A DNA stretch of 38,743 nt from an uncultured bacterium. Lineage in GTDB: Bacteria; Cyanobacteriota; Vampirovibrionia; LMEP-6097. Location: positions 1-38,743 of the forward strand of contig CAIYXB010000193.1 of NCBI GenBank assembly GCA_903930015.1, given 5' to 3'. The notes beneath the pieces are model-generated. The model saw only the letters and a program-made list of their open reading frames with translations, did not search any database and was not told where the DNA came from. How positions within the stretch are numbered: the first letter of the stretch is position 1; each line of letters starts with the position of its first letter. This document shows, piece after piece, positions 32,429 through 38,743 of this stretch. Position numbers and translations under genes: made by a program.

Positions 32429-33094
32429 TTAACCGATCATGTCAATTGGTTGATAATTTTCTCTTGCCAAATAATCTCTCATTATATTTTCTACATAATG
32501 TTGAGTTTCTTGGTAAGGTGGAATGCCATTGTATTTTTCAACAGCTCCAGGACCTGCATTATAAGCAGCAAGGGCTTTTTGAATATTTCCATCAAAGTTT
32601 TTTAATTGTTTAGCAAGGTAGGTAATTCCGCCTCGTACGTTTTGGTATGGATTACTAGAATTAAAAACACCAAGTGATTTTGCAGTCGTTGGCATTAGTT
32701 GCATTAACCCTTGTGCGCCAGCATGGCTTTTAGCGTTTGGATTGAAACCAGACTCTTGTTTGATTACACTTCTCACTAAATTAGAATCAATTTTTACGTC
32801 ATATTCAGAACTTAATTCTTTTGCTGTTTGTTCTATAAATTCCTCAAAATCATCAGGTAGTTTTGAAAAATCATCTTTGATGACTTTTCCTTTTAAAACC
32901 TTTGTTGCAATAGGCTTCTGTGTTTCAAAAGTTTCTTGAGGTTTAAGTTTTTCATTTAAAATATTTTCAAAACCAATACTATCTTTTTTTTCAACTTTAG
33001 TATTTGCGGTGATTTTTTGTGCAAGACTAGAATCGATACTTTGCATGTAAGTATCTAGGTAAGCCATTCTTTTTTGAATAAAGTTCAAGGACAT
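32429..33094 (-). CDS. Lytic transglycosylase (SLT domain)
   Basis: Cleaves the glycan strands of peptidoglycan. The SLT domain spans about 95-210: IKQESGFNPNAKSHAGAQGLM with catalytic Glu114, GLMQLMP (129-135) and AAYNAGPGAV (about 178-187). The first 90 residues are polar and lack a recognisable signal peptide, so export may use another route or the true N-terminus may act at a secretion machine. The TATATA-like sequence about 9 nt before the ATG is consistent with a leaderless start. A 109-nt gap to the FKBP gene contains an ACTTCGT unit (32368-32374) and GGTGGCTTTT (32334-32343), pieces also found in the repeats elsewhere. Confidence 0.88.
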   Translation of the reverse strand: MSLNFIQKRMAYLDTYMQSIDSSLAQKITANTKVEKKDSIGFENILNEKLKPQETFETQKPIATKVLKGKVIKDDFSKLPDDFEEFIEQTAKELSSEYDVKIDSNLVRSVIKQESGFNPNAKSHAGAQGLMQLMPTTAKSLGVFNSSNPYQNVRGGITYLAKQLKNFDGNIQKALAAYNAGPGAVEKYNGIPPYQETQHYVENIMRDYLARENYQPIDMIG

Positions 33095-33198
33095 GGTTAT
33101 TCATATATATTGAGCCTTTTTTGAAAAAGGTCTAATTAGTTTAAAAGGTCTATTTAGAATTTATGTTCTAGTCTAGACGGACTAGAGTCTTATGATTC

Positions 33199-33396
33199 TC
33201 ATTTATCAGTTTCTTTACTAGTGCTTTTGACTTCTGCTTTAAACTCTTCTGTAGCTTCTTCTAAGCCAGTCTTAAGTCCTTTGAGACCTTTACCAAGGTT
33301 TTTACCTAATTCAGGTAGCTTTTTAGGGCCAAAAATGATCAAAGCGATAACTAAAATCACAACTATTTCAGGTAAACCGAGTCCAAATGGAAGCAT
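33199..33396 (-). CDS. tatA: Twin-arginine translocase subunit TatA
   Basis: Forms the pore-forming oligomer of the Tat export pathway for folded proteins. The 65-residue protein has the single N-terminal helix (about 3-20, GLGLPEIVVILVIALIIFGP), the conserved hinge FGPKKLPELGKNLGKGL (about 22-38) and an acidic/basic amphipathic tail. A perfect TATAAT (33409-33404) ends 7 nt before the ATG, and there is no Shine-Dalgarno sequence. No tatC is nearby. TatE or TatB cannot be excluded, but FGPKKLPELG and the length favour TatA. Confidence 0.92.
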   Translation of the reverse strand: MLPFGLGLPEIVVILVIALIIFGPKKLPELGKNLGKGLKGLKTGLEEATEEFKAEVKSTSKETDK

Positions 33397-33403
33397 ACTC
33401 TTA

Positions 33404-33409
33404 ATTATA
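33404..33409 (-). promoter_or_regulatory. -10 box of tatA
   Basis: A perfect TATAAT on the minus strand exactly 7 nt before the tatA ATG, so the predicted first transcribed base is at or next to the start codon. Confidence 0.6.
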
Positions 33410-33425
33410 GAGTATTAGTGGTTTC

Positions 33426-34640
33426 TTAGACTTTAGAGACCTGACTTTCCATAAATAGCGAAAGCCTTTCCATACCACGTTTAATATCTTCAAGAGGTTG
33501 CACCATCGCAAGTCTTACATAGTCTTCACCAAAATTACCAAAAGTTTGTCCAGGCACAAGTACAACACCTGTATTTTCTAGAACATCAATTGCAAAATCA
33601 AAAGAGCTTTTGTTTGCATCGATATATCTTTGTGGAATTGGCATCCAGAAATACATTGCACCACCTGGTTTCATAACATCAAAGCCCATGTTTTTTAAAG
33701 CAGGGTAAAGGTAATCACGTCTTTCTTGATAAGTTAATCTTACTTCTTCACGATAGCTATCACCAAGTTGTAGTGCTGCGATTCCAGCTTCTTGGATTCC
33801 CATACAAACACCATAATCAATATTGGTTTTTAATTTGTATAGTGTTTCAATAATATTAGCGTTACCAACGGCAAAGCCCAAGCGCATTCCAGCCATGTTG
33901 TAAGTTTTTGAGAAAGTATGAAATTCGATCGCAATATCCATCGCACCGCGAACTTCAAAAATAGAGCATGGTTTATGATTATCAAACCAAATCTCCGAGT
34001 ATGCTAAATCACTTATAAGAAGAATATTGTATTCTTTACAAATCTTAACTACTTTTTCTAGGTAATCCTTACCAACAACAGCTCCTGTCGGATTGTTTGG
34101 ATAAGAGATAAACATTATTTTTGCGCGTAGTAAAGTGTCTTCTGAAAGTTCATCTAAATCACCAACAAAATTATTTTCTGGTTTTAATTTAAGTTCAAAA
34201 ACCTGTCCGCCTGCAAGCACTGTACCGCGCATGTGCACTGGATAGTAAGGCGATGGAATAATACTCATAAAACCTTCTTGCATATAAGCAAAAGCAATAT
34301 GTGCTATTCCTTCTTTTGATCCAAGTAAAGGTAAAATTTGATTGTCAGGATTTAGCTCAACGCCAAATCTTTCTGAAAACCACTCAGCAATTTCTTTTTT
34401 GAAAGATGGCAGTCCGCGAAAAATAGGATATTTTTGATTGCGAGGTTTTTTCATTCCTTCGTAAAGTGCTTTCAGTACGCTATCTTCAGTTTGACGATCT
34501 GGTGAACCTAAAGAAAGATCACAAAGATCTCTACCTTGCTCAACAAGCCTATTTTTCATCTCATCAAGTTGACCAAAGGCGTAGTCAGGCATCTCAACGA
34601 GTCTTAGTGAAGGAAGGATTTTGTGAAATGGTGACTTCAT
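33426..34640 (-). CDS. Class I aminotransferase, LL-diaminopimelate aminotransferase-like
   Basis: A PLP enzyme of fold type I. PLP is anchored by Lys245 in HTFSKTYNMAGMRLGF (241-256); other landmarks are SLGSPDR (43-49), YPIFRGLP (71-78), YPNNPTGA (180-187) with the conserved Asn-Pro, and SDLAYSE (210-216). The sequence fits the DapL/alanine-aspartate group found in cyanobacteria-related and other lineages, where it makes LL-diaminopimelate for lysine and peptidoglycan. Substrate residues are not certain, so the name is provisional. It lies 30 nt from the tatA start on the same strand, with tatA having its own promoter. Confidence 0.75.
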   Translation of the reverse strand: MKSPFHKILPSLRLVEMPDYAFGQLDEMKNRLVEQGRDLCDLSLGSPDRQTEDSVLKALYEGMKKPRNQKYPIFRGLPSFKKEIAEWFSERFGVELNPDNQILPLLGSKEGIAHIAFAYMQEGFMSIIPSPYYPVHMRGTVLAGGQVFELKLKPENNFVGDLDELSEDTLLRAKIMFISYPNNPTGAVVGKDYLEKVVKICKEYNILLISDLAYSEIWFDNHKPCSIFEVRGAMDIAIEFHTFSKTYNMAGMRLGFAVGNANIIETLYKLKTNIDYGVCMGIQEAGIAALQLGDSYREEVRLTYQERRDYLYPALKNMGFDVMKPGGAMYFWMPIPQRYIDANKSSFDFAIDVLENTGVVLVPGQTFGNFGEDYVRLAMVQPLEDIKRGMERLSLFMESQVSKV

Positions 34641-34830
34641 AAATTTTTCTTTTAATAGCTCAAAATTGTATCACTATATAAAGAAGTCTTTTTAAATGGA
34701 AAGTCAAAACATCACCAAGATTAATAATATTATCTAAACTTTAGTTAACAAAGCCTATTATATTGAATTTAAATTAATTCAAAAACAATAGAGTTTTAGT
34801 CTACTAATACCTCAGTTTTTTAAAGTGTTC

Positions 34831-36783
34831 TTAGTTATAAATAAACCAAGCAACCATAAGCATTGCAGCGCTTATCATTACAAGTACATAGTTTTGCAGC
34901 TTGCCTGATTGCTGTACTTTAAGTACTTCACCAACAAACTCAGTACCGCGCCAGCAAATACCATTGATGATAAAGCCTTCAATAATAATGACTTCAAAAG
35001 CTTTCCAGGTAAATCTAAACAAGAACATAAAGCCAGCTACAATCACATCATAAATTTCATCGATCCACCATTTATTAGATGAACCAGAATAAACAATCGC
35101 AAAACTAGATTTAAACCATTCATTGACAGTCTTATCACCGATTTTGATTTGCTGGATATAAATTAAATAAGCAGCAATAGTACCCACTAAAAACATAGTG
35201 AAAGGTATATAACCAAAAGGTAGACTCATTTCATGCATCACAAACTCCATTGCCGATTGTCCTTGCTCCATGTGTGAGTGGAAATGATGATCCAAGTAGT
35301 GTTGAAGTTTGTAATTTGTAAATGGTGAACCCCAGAAGCCAAGAATGATTGAAGGGATAGCAAGTATCATAAGTGGTCCTGTTACACAAAGTGGCTGCTC
35401 GTGCGGGTGAGCATGACCTCTATACTTACCTTCAAAAGTCATAAAATAAATTCTAAACATATAAAAAGCTGTCATTCCAGCTGTGATTGCAGCGATCCAA
35501 AACAAAGGCATGTTTACTTCCCATGCTTTTGCAATGATCATATCTTTTGACCAAAACCCGCTCATGAAAGGGAATCCAGAGATTGATAAAGTTCCAATTA
35601 AAAATGTTATAGCAGTGATAGGCATGTGCTTTCTAAGCCCGCCCATCTCACGCATATCTTGCTCGTGGTGACAGCCCATGATAACAGAACCTGAACCTAA
35701 GAAAAGCATTGCTTTAAACATCGCGTGTGTTACTAAGTGAAACATCGCGATCTGTGGAGCACCAAGACCAGCTGCCATCACCATGTAACCTAGTTGTGAA
35801 CAGGTAGAGTAAGCAAGTCCTTTTTTAATATCGTTTTGCGAAAATGCAATAGTTGCAGCAAAAATCGCTGTAATACCACCAACCCAAGCAACGACTTGTA
35901 GAGCTTGAGATCCATCAATACTGAGTATTGGAAAAATACGAGCAATAAGATAAACGCCAGCAGCAACCATTGTTGCAGCGTGGATTAAAGCTGAGATAGG
36001 AGTAGGACCTTCCATTGCATCTGGAAGCCATATGTGCAGCGGGAATTGAGCTGATTTTGCAGCTGCACCCATGAAAATTAAAATCCCAATTGTTGTAATT
36101 GAGATGAGTCCAGTTACTGCAAGTTCATTTGTAGCAATAGCTTGCATTGTGATTTCTTTAAGTTGAGTAAAGCCAAGTGCAACAGCGCCAGTGTTTTCGT
36201 AAATCCCTTTTGTAAAATAGTAAAGTAAAATCAGACCTAAAAGAAAGCCAGCATCACCAACTCTGTTTACAACAAAAGCTTTTTTGCAAGCGTGCGCAGC
36301 AGAAGGTTTGTACCACCAAAAACCAATAAGTAAGAACGAACAAACACCAACAAGCTCCCAGAAAAAGTACATCTGGAACAAGTTTGTAGAGATTACAAGT
36401 CCAAGCATGGAAAAAGTAAAAAGTGAAAGGTAAGAATAGAATCTAGTATATCCAGAGTCTTCATCCATATAACCGTGAGTATAAATTTGTACAAGCAAGC
36501 TGACTAAATTCACTGTAAGCAGCATGATGATTGCAAGTGGATCTATGAGCGAGCCCATTTCTAGATGGAAACTGCCAGCTTTAATCCAAGTATAGTTTTG
36601 TTCGATAGCCTCATGACCGTGAAAACTAAAAAAGACTGATAGAGAGTGTGCAAGTCCAAGTGCAACAGCTGCTATTGAAAGCCCTGAAGAAATCACTCTA
36701 CTTTTGTGAGTAAAGAGCATAATTAGCACCGCAGAAATAAGCGGGTAAATTGCAATTAGGTAAGCGTTTTCAATACTAAACAT
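34831..36783 (-). CDS. nuoL: NADH-quinone oxidoreductase subunit L (NuoL)
   Basis: A proton-pumping antiporter-like subunit at the far end of complex I. The 650-residue protein has about 16 membrane helices, the core GFWWYKPSAAHACKKAFVVN (about 153-172), LHIWLPDAMEGPTPISALIHAATMV (about 248-272, with the key Lys and Glu/His pattern), SQNDIKKGLAYSTCSQLGYMV (about 315-335) and the amphipathic lateral helix near the C-terminus. No other nuo gene is adjacent: it is preceded by a divergent hypothetical gene and followed by the aminotransferase. A TG-a-TATAAG extended -10 lies 14 nt upstream. Confidence 0.95.
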   Translation of the reverse strand: MFSIENAYLIAIYPLISAVLIMLFTHKSRVISSGLSIAAVALGLAHSLSVFFSFHGHEAIEQNYTWIKAGSFHLEMGSLIDPLAIIMLLTVNLVSLLVQIYTHGYMDEDSGYTRFYSYLSLFTFSMLGLVISTNLFQMYFFWELVGVCSFLLIGFWWYKPSAAHACKKAFVVNRVGDAGFLLGLILLYYFTKGIYENTGAVALGFTQLKEITMQAIATNELAVTGLISITTIGILIFMGAAAKSAQFPLHIWLPDAMEGPTPISALIHAATMVAAGVYLIARIFPILSIDGSQALQVVAWVGGITAIFAATIAFSQNDIKKGLAYSTCSQLGYMVMAAGLGAPQIAMFHLVTHAMFKAMLFLGSGSVIMGCHHEQDMREMGGLRKHMPITAITFLIGTLSISGFPFMSGFWSKDMIIAKAWEVNMPLFWIAAITAGMTAFYMFRIYFMTFEGKYRGHAHPHEQPLCVTGPLMILAIPSIILGFWGSPFTNYKLQHYLDHHFHSHMEQGQSAMEFVMHEMSLPFGYIPFTMFLVGTIAAYLIYIQQIKIGDKTVNEWFKSSFAIVYSGSSNKWWIDEIYDVIVAGFMFLFRFTWKAFEVIIIEGFIINGICWRGTEFVGEVLKVQQSGKLQNYVLVMISAAMLMVAWFIYN

Positions 36784-36835
36784 AGGACAAGATACATCTT
36801 ATATCAGTTTTTCTTTGGTGTCTTGTAGGCTATGC

Positions 36836-36841
36836 TATAAT
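36836..36841 (+). promoter_or_regulatory. Extended -10 box of the gene at 36858
   Basis: TGcTATAAT is an extended -10 motif with a perfect hexamer, 16 nt before the ATG. The predicted start is near 36848, leaving a leader of about 10 nt. No good -35 is seen, as expected for extended -10 promoters. Confidence 0.5.
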
Positions 36842-36857
36842 TGTAAATACACTTATT

Positions 36858-37274
36858 ATGGTTGATCTAGCTCCCGCAAAAGCAAATCCAATAGAATTCA
36901 TTAGAGAATTTGCAAGATCAGGTAGAGAATTAAGTGAAAGTACTTTAAATAGAGCTGTTGATTTTGTGAATTCCGGAAAGCACCCGCGATTTCCTGGTGC
37001 AAAGCAAAGAGTTACTGTTGAAGATTTGAGAAAAGCATTTCAAATATTAAGTAGAGAACTTAGTGATCCAAATTCAACAGCAAGTAAGAGTATTGATATT
37101 TTTTTAAAACGCACAAATGAATTGAGTAATAAACTGCAATCTGCAAAACAAGACCTTGAAAAACCAACTTTCCTTTCTAGAATAAAAGCATTTTTTAAAA
37201 CTATTTTTGCAAAAATAGTTTTTTTTACTGGTGTAACAAGCGATATGGGATCAACTGTTAGTTCTCCAGCCTAA
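36858..37274 (+). CDS. Unknown 138-residue helical protein
   Basis: No family is recognised. The protein is predicted to be mostly helical, with basic and acidic residues mixed (RVTVEDLRKAFQILSREL at about 51-68) and a hydrophobic, Phe/Lys-rich C-terminal segment (about 108-126, IKAFFKTIFAKIVFFTGV), which could be an amphipathic membrane anchor. It shares no motif with the repeat proteins at 401-1548. Its end overlaps the convergent gene by 17 nt (37258-37274), so the two transcripts would be antisense to each other there. Confidence 0.6.
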   Translation: MVDLAPAKANPIEFIREFARSGRELSESTLNRAVDFVNSGKHPRFPGAKQRVTVEDLRKAFQILSRELSDPNSTASKSIDIFLKRTNELSNKLQSAKQDLEKPTFLSRIKAFFKTIFAKIVFFTGVTSDMGSTVSSPA

Positions 37275-37689
37275 CTAAAATTTCATTAGCATCAAGAGCT
37301 TTAATCTCTTCGTGAATTATTTTTCTCATACCTTGATAAGAACTATTGGCTTTGATTTTTGCTTCAATTTTGTTCTTTTCGATTTTTAGTTTTTTTTGAT
37401 ATTTTTTAAGTTGAAAGTTTAGAGCAATATTTCTACTCAATTTGATGCAATTAATTGTGCAACTCTTTACAAGTGTTACAAATGAAAGGCTAATTATAAG
37501 TAGCAATAAAAATCTCTTAAAACAAATATTTTCTGATTCAAGCTCGTTTGTAATAATAGTCTGTGGCATTAGACCAGATCTTGGATCTTGGTAAGCATAA
37601 AAACTTGTCAATGCGCGTTGGTTTAAGTTTTGGTCTTGTTCACCAGTTTGCTGAGCATCGAGATTAAAAGGTATATTTACACTGGCCAT
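37258..37689 (-). CDS. Single-helix coiled-coil protein, FtsB/DivIC-like layout
   Basis: A 143-residue protein with a polar N-terminus (about 1-58), one membrane helix (about 60-78, LLLLIISLSFVTLV), a Lys/Glu-rich coiled coil (about 92-115) and a C-terminal segment GMRKIIHEEIKALDANEILVRLE (split here as about 119-142). The topology and the tail, with a Gly followed by helical E-x-I/L and a final LVR, recall the septum proteins FtsB and DivIC, but similarity is only in layout. No division gene is adjacent. It overlaps the convergent gene at its 3' end by 17 nt. Confidence 0.55.
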   Translation of the reverse strand: MASVNIPFNLDAQQTGEQDQNLNQRALTSFYAYQDPRSGLMPQTIITNELESENICFKRFLLLLIISLSFVTLVKSCTINCIKLSRNIALNFQLKKYQKKLKIEKNKIEAKIKANSSYQGMRKIIHEEIKALDANEILVRLEN

Positions 37690-37704
37690 TCAGTTCTTTT
37701 ATCT

Positions 37705-37773
37705 GGGTCTGATAAGTGTTCAGGTACCCTTGAGTTTAGAGAGACGAAGTCGAAAAACTAATGTTCCTGACCC
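37705..37773. repeat. Nested palindromic element beside the DUF4331 stop
   Basis: GGGTC (37705-37709) pairs with GACCC (37769-37773); inside are AGTTT/AAACT (37733-37737 and 37755-37759) and GAC-gaa-GTC (37743-37751). It fills the gap between the two leftward genes and ends next to the DUF4331 stop (37774-37776). Confidence 0.5.
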
Positions 37774-38743
37774 TTATGGAGAATTTAAATAAGGAAATGA
37801 ACTTTTAAATAAACTTGCGTTTACAGAAACCCCATCAGAAAAACCAATATTTTTGCTTGGTGCATTTGCCTCATCTATAAAAAAGCCCATCAAAGTTCTA
37901 AAGAAGATATCAACAGCATCATCACCAGGTCTTCTACCATTTGGATAGCCTGCGTTGTCTAGTCCTAAAACTCCCAAGCTATTTTGGCTTGCCGCCGTAA
38001 CAGCTGTAGTTGTTGTGTTTAATCTTAAAGCATCAAATTGTCTTTGTTTTTTTGCTTTATTATTTTCAGTAATTTGGTTTAGATTTTCAATTCCGCCCAA
38101 GTAAAAATTCACCATGTCTTCTCTTGGAAAAAGATTTGGAGCAATATGGTTTGCTTTATCTTCAATTAATTCTGCTAATGCAGGATACTGGAAATATTCT
38201 AAAAATCTTTTTGAATCAGATTGAGGTGTTCTTTGAGAAAAATTTATTTTATCGTTATAACCTACCAGAAGCTCATTTACAAATGGATGACCAACTCGAT
38301 CTATTTGTACATAATCAACTGGACTTGTCGCACTTGCTTCACCATAAAGAGCACTCACTTTAGTAATAGATCTTGCTGGATAATGAATAGTGGTCCAAGC
38401 TGCGATAGTTGAATTTACTTTTGGCAATTCTAAGCATGATTTTGGTATTTCAAGTGCGATGCTAAGCACGCTGGAATCAGCGCTAGTACTTGTTTGTGGC
38501 ACTGCACCCAGAAAATCAAAATCAAGGTTGTTATATAAACCAGATAAATTACCTGTAAAAGATGCTTTCCTTTGTCCAACAAAAACCTTTGCTATTTCAG
38601 TGCATTTTTTAAAGCCTAAATCTAGATCATAGATAAAGTTGTTTGCATAACTATCGTAATTAGTAAAACTGCTTGAATCGATAAGATTTTCAGGTAAAGC
38701 AAATGTTGTTGTCTTTGTGTTTGTAAGTTCAAGTTTCTCGCCA
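37774..38743 (-). CDS. DUF4331-family protein, 5' end beyond the window
   Basis: The frame stays open to the right edge, so the C-terminal 323 residues are here and the N-terminus is missing; a GTG at 38502 is internal, not the start. DUF4331 landmarks are RVGHPFVNELLVG, FQYPALAELIE, NLFPREDMV, LGGIENLNQ and DNAGYPNGRRPGDDAVDI. The family is found in exported, possibly calcium- or polymer-related bacterial proteins of unknown function. The last codons touch the palindromic element at 37705-37773. A signal peptide cannot be judged without the N-terminus. Confidence 0.82.
   Translation of the reverse strand, partial: GEKLELTNTKTTTFALPENLIDSSSFTNYDSYANNFIYDLDLGFKKCTEIAKVFVGQRKASFTGNLSGLYNNLDFDFLGAVPQTSTSADSSVLSIALEIPKSCLELPKVNSTIAAWTTIHYPARSITKVSALYGEASATSPVDYVQIDRVGHPFVNELLVGYNDKINFSQRTPQSDSKRFLEYFQYPALAELIEDKANHIAPNLFPREDMVNFYLGGIENLNQITENNKAKKQRQFDALRLNTTTTAVTAASQNSLGVLGLDNAGYPNGRRPGDDAVDIFFRTLMGFFIDEANAPSKNIGFSDGVSVNASLFKSSFPYLNSP

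Noticed and set aside
38500-38502. GTG as the start of the DUF4331 gene
   Set aside because: The frame remains open to the window edge and family-like sequence continues upstream, so this GTG is internal.
38124-38632. Plus-strand open frames opposite the DUF4331 gene
   Set aside because: They are shadows of a conserved minus-strand coding region.
1-38743. tRNA, rRNA, CRISPR array, transposase, integrase or phage genes
   Set aside because: All gaps were read for these and none was found; the palindromes are unique or dispersed, not regularly spaced repeats.

Overview
The window is strongly AT-rich bacterial chromosome with dense, mostly single-copy housekeeping genes, many short conserved-looking hypothetical genes and small palindromic repeats in the gaps. 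It suggests a Gram-negative, respiring bacterium. Kdo sugar metabolism (KdsD) implies an outer membrane. NuoL, a quinone-linked glycerol-3-phosphate dehydrogenase and the futalosine-pathway enzyme MqnE imply menaquinone-based respiration. The ribonucleotide reductase small subunit has a complete di-iron/tyrosyl-radical site, which implies oxygen use. The gene mix and low GC would fit a non-photosynthetic relative of cyanobacteria (Melainabacteria/Vampirovibrionia), but this is inference; no marker gene here proves it. No rRNA, tRNA, transposase, integrase, phage gene or CRISPR array was seen.

Layout. 1-400: the first 15 codons of a leftward gene with a striking leader structure, then a good rightward promoter and a hairpin. 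401-1548: two small rightward genes that share a repeat motif. 1586-3030: leftward rarA flanked by palindromic elements, one of which supplies its last codons. 3130-4035: an unknown coiled-coil-like protein. 4042-9432: a leftward block of glpK, glpD and a GH31 alpha-glucosidase. 9481-10881: kdsD and a small membrane protein. 10878-15061: leftward CHASE2-like membrane protein, ruvB and a methyltransferase. 15135-19671: rightward mqnE, a protein with four helix-turn-helix-like modules, a sulfotransferase and pdxJ. 19720-22085: leftward glycoside-hydrolase-like protein and mgtE. 22148-25887: rightward cdsA, a 123-nt palindrome, two unknown proteins (one a secreted glycine-zipper protein) and a beta-lactamase-fold protein. 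25949-28184: leftward operon nrdB-hypothetical-doxX. 28529-30512: MerC-like protein and a CorC/HlyC-type CBS protein, separated by a 27-bp perfect inverted repeat. 30643-32232: secreted protein, strong bidirectional terminator, FKBP lipoprotein. 32429-36783: lytic transglycosylase, tatA, an aminotransferase and an isolated nuoL. 36858-38743: small unknown proteins and the C-terminal part of a DUF4331 protein running off the right edge.

How the genes fit together. GH31, GlpD and GlpK form a plausible route from a glycosylated glycerol to the quinone pool; MqnE helps make the quinone and NuoL belongs to a second dehydrogenase feeding it. KdsD, CdsA, TatA, the lytic transglycosylase and the FKBP lipoprotein build or maintain the envelope. 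RarA and RuvB serve stalled-fork and recombination repair.

Two window-wide patterns stand out. First, many starts lack a Shine-Dalgarno sequence and instead have a TATAAT-like hexamer 5-9 nt upstream of the start codon, which points to leaderless transcripts. Second, several gaps hold small hairpins whose loops are C-GNA-G, a signature of a dispersed repeat family.
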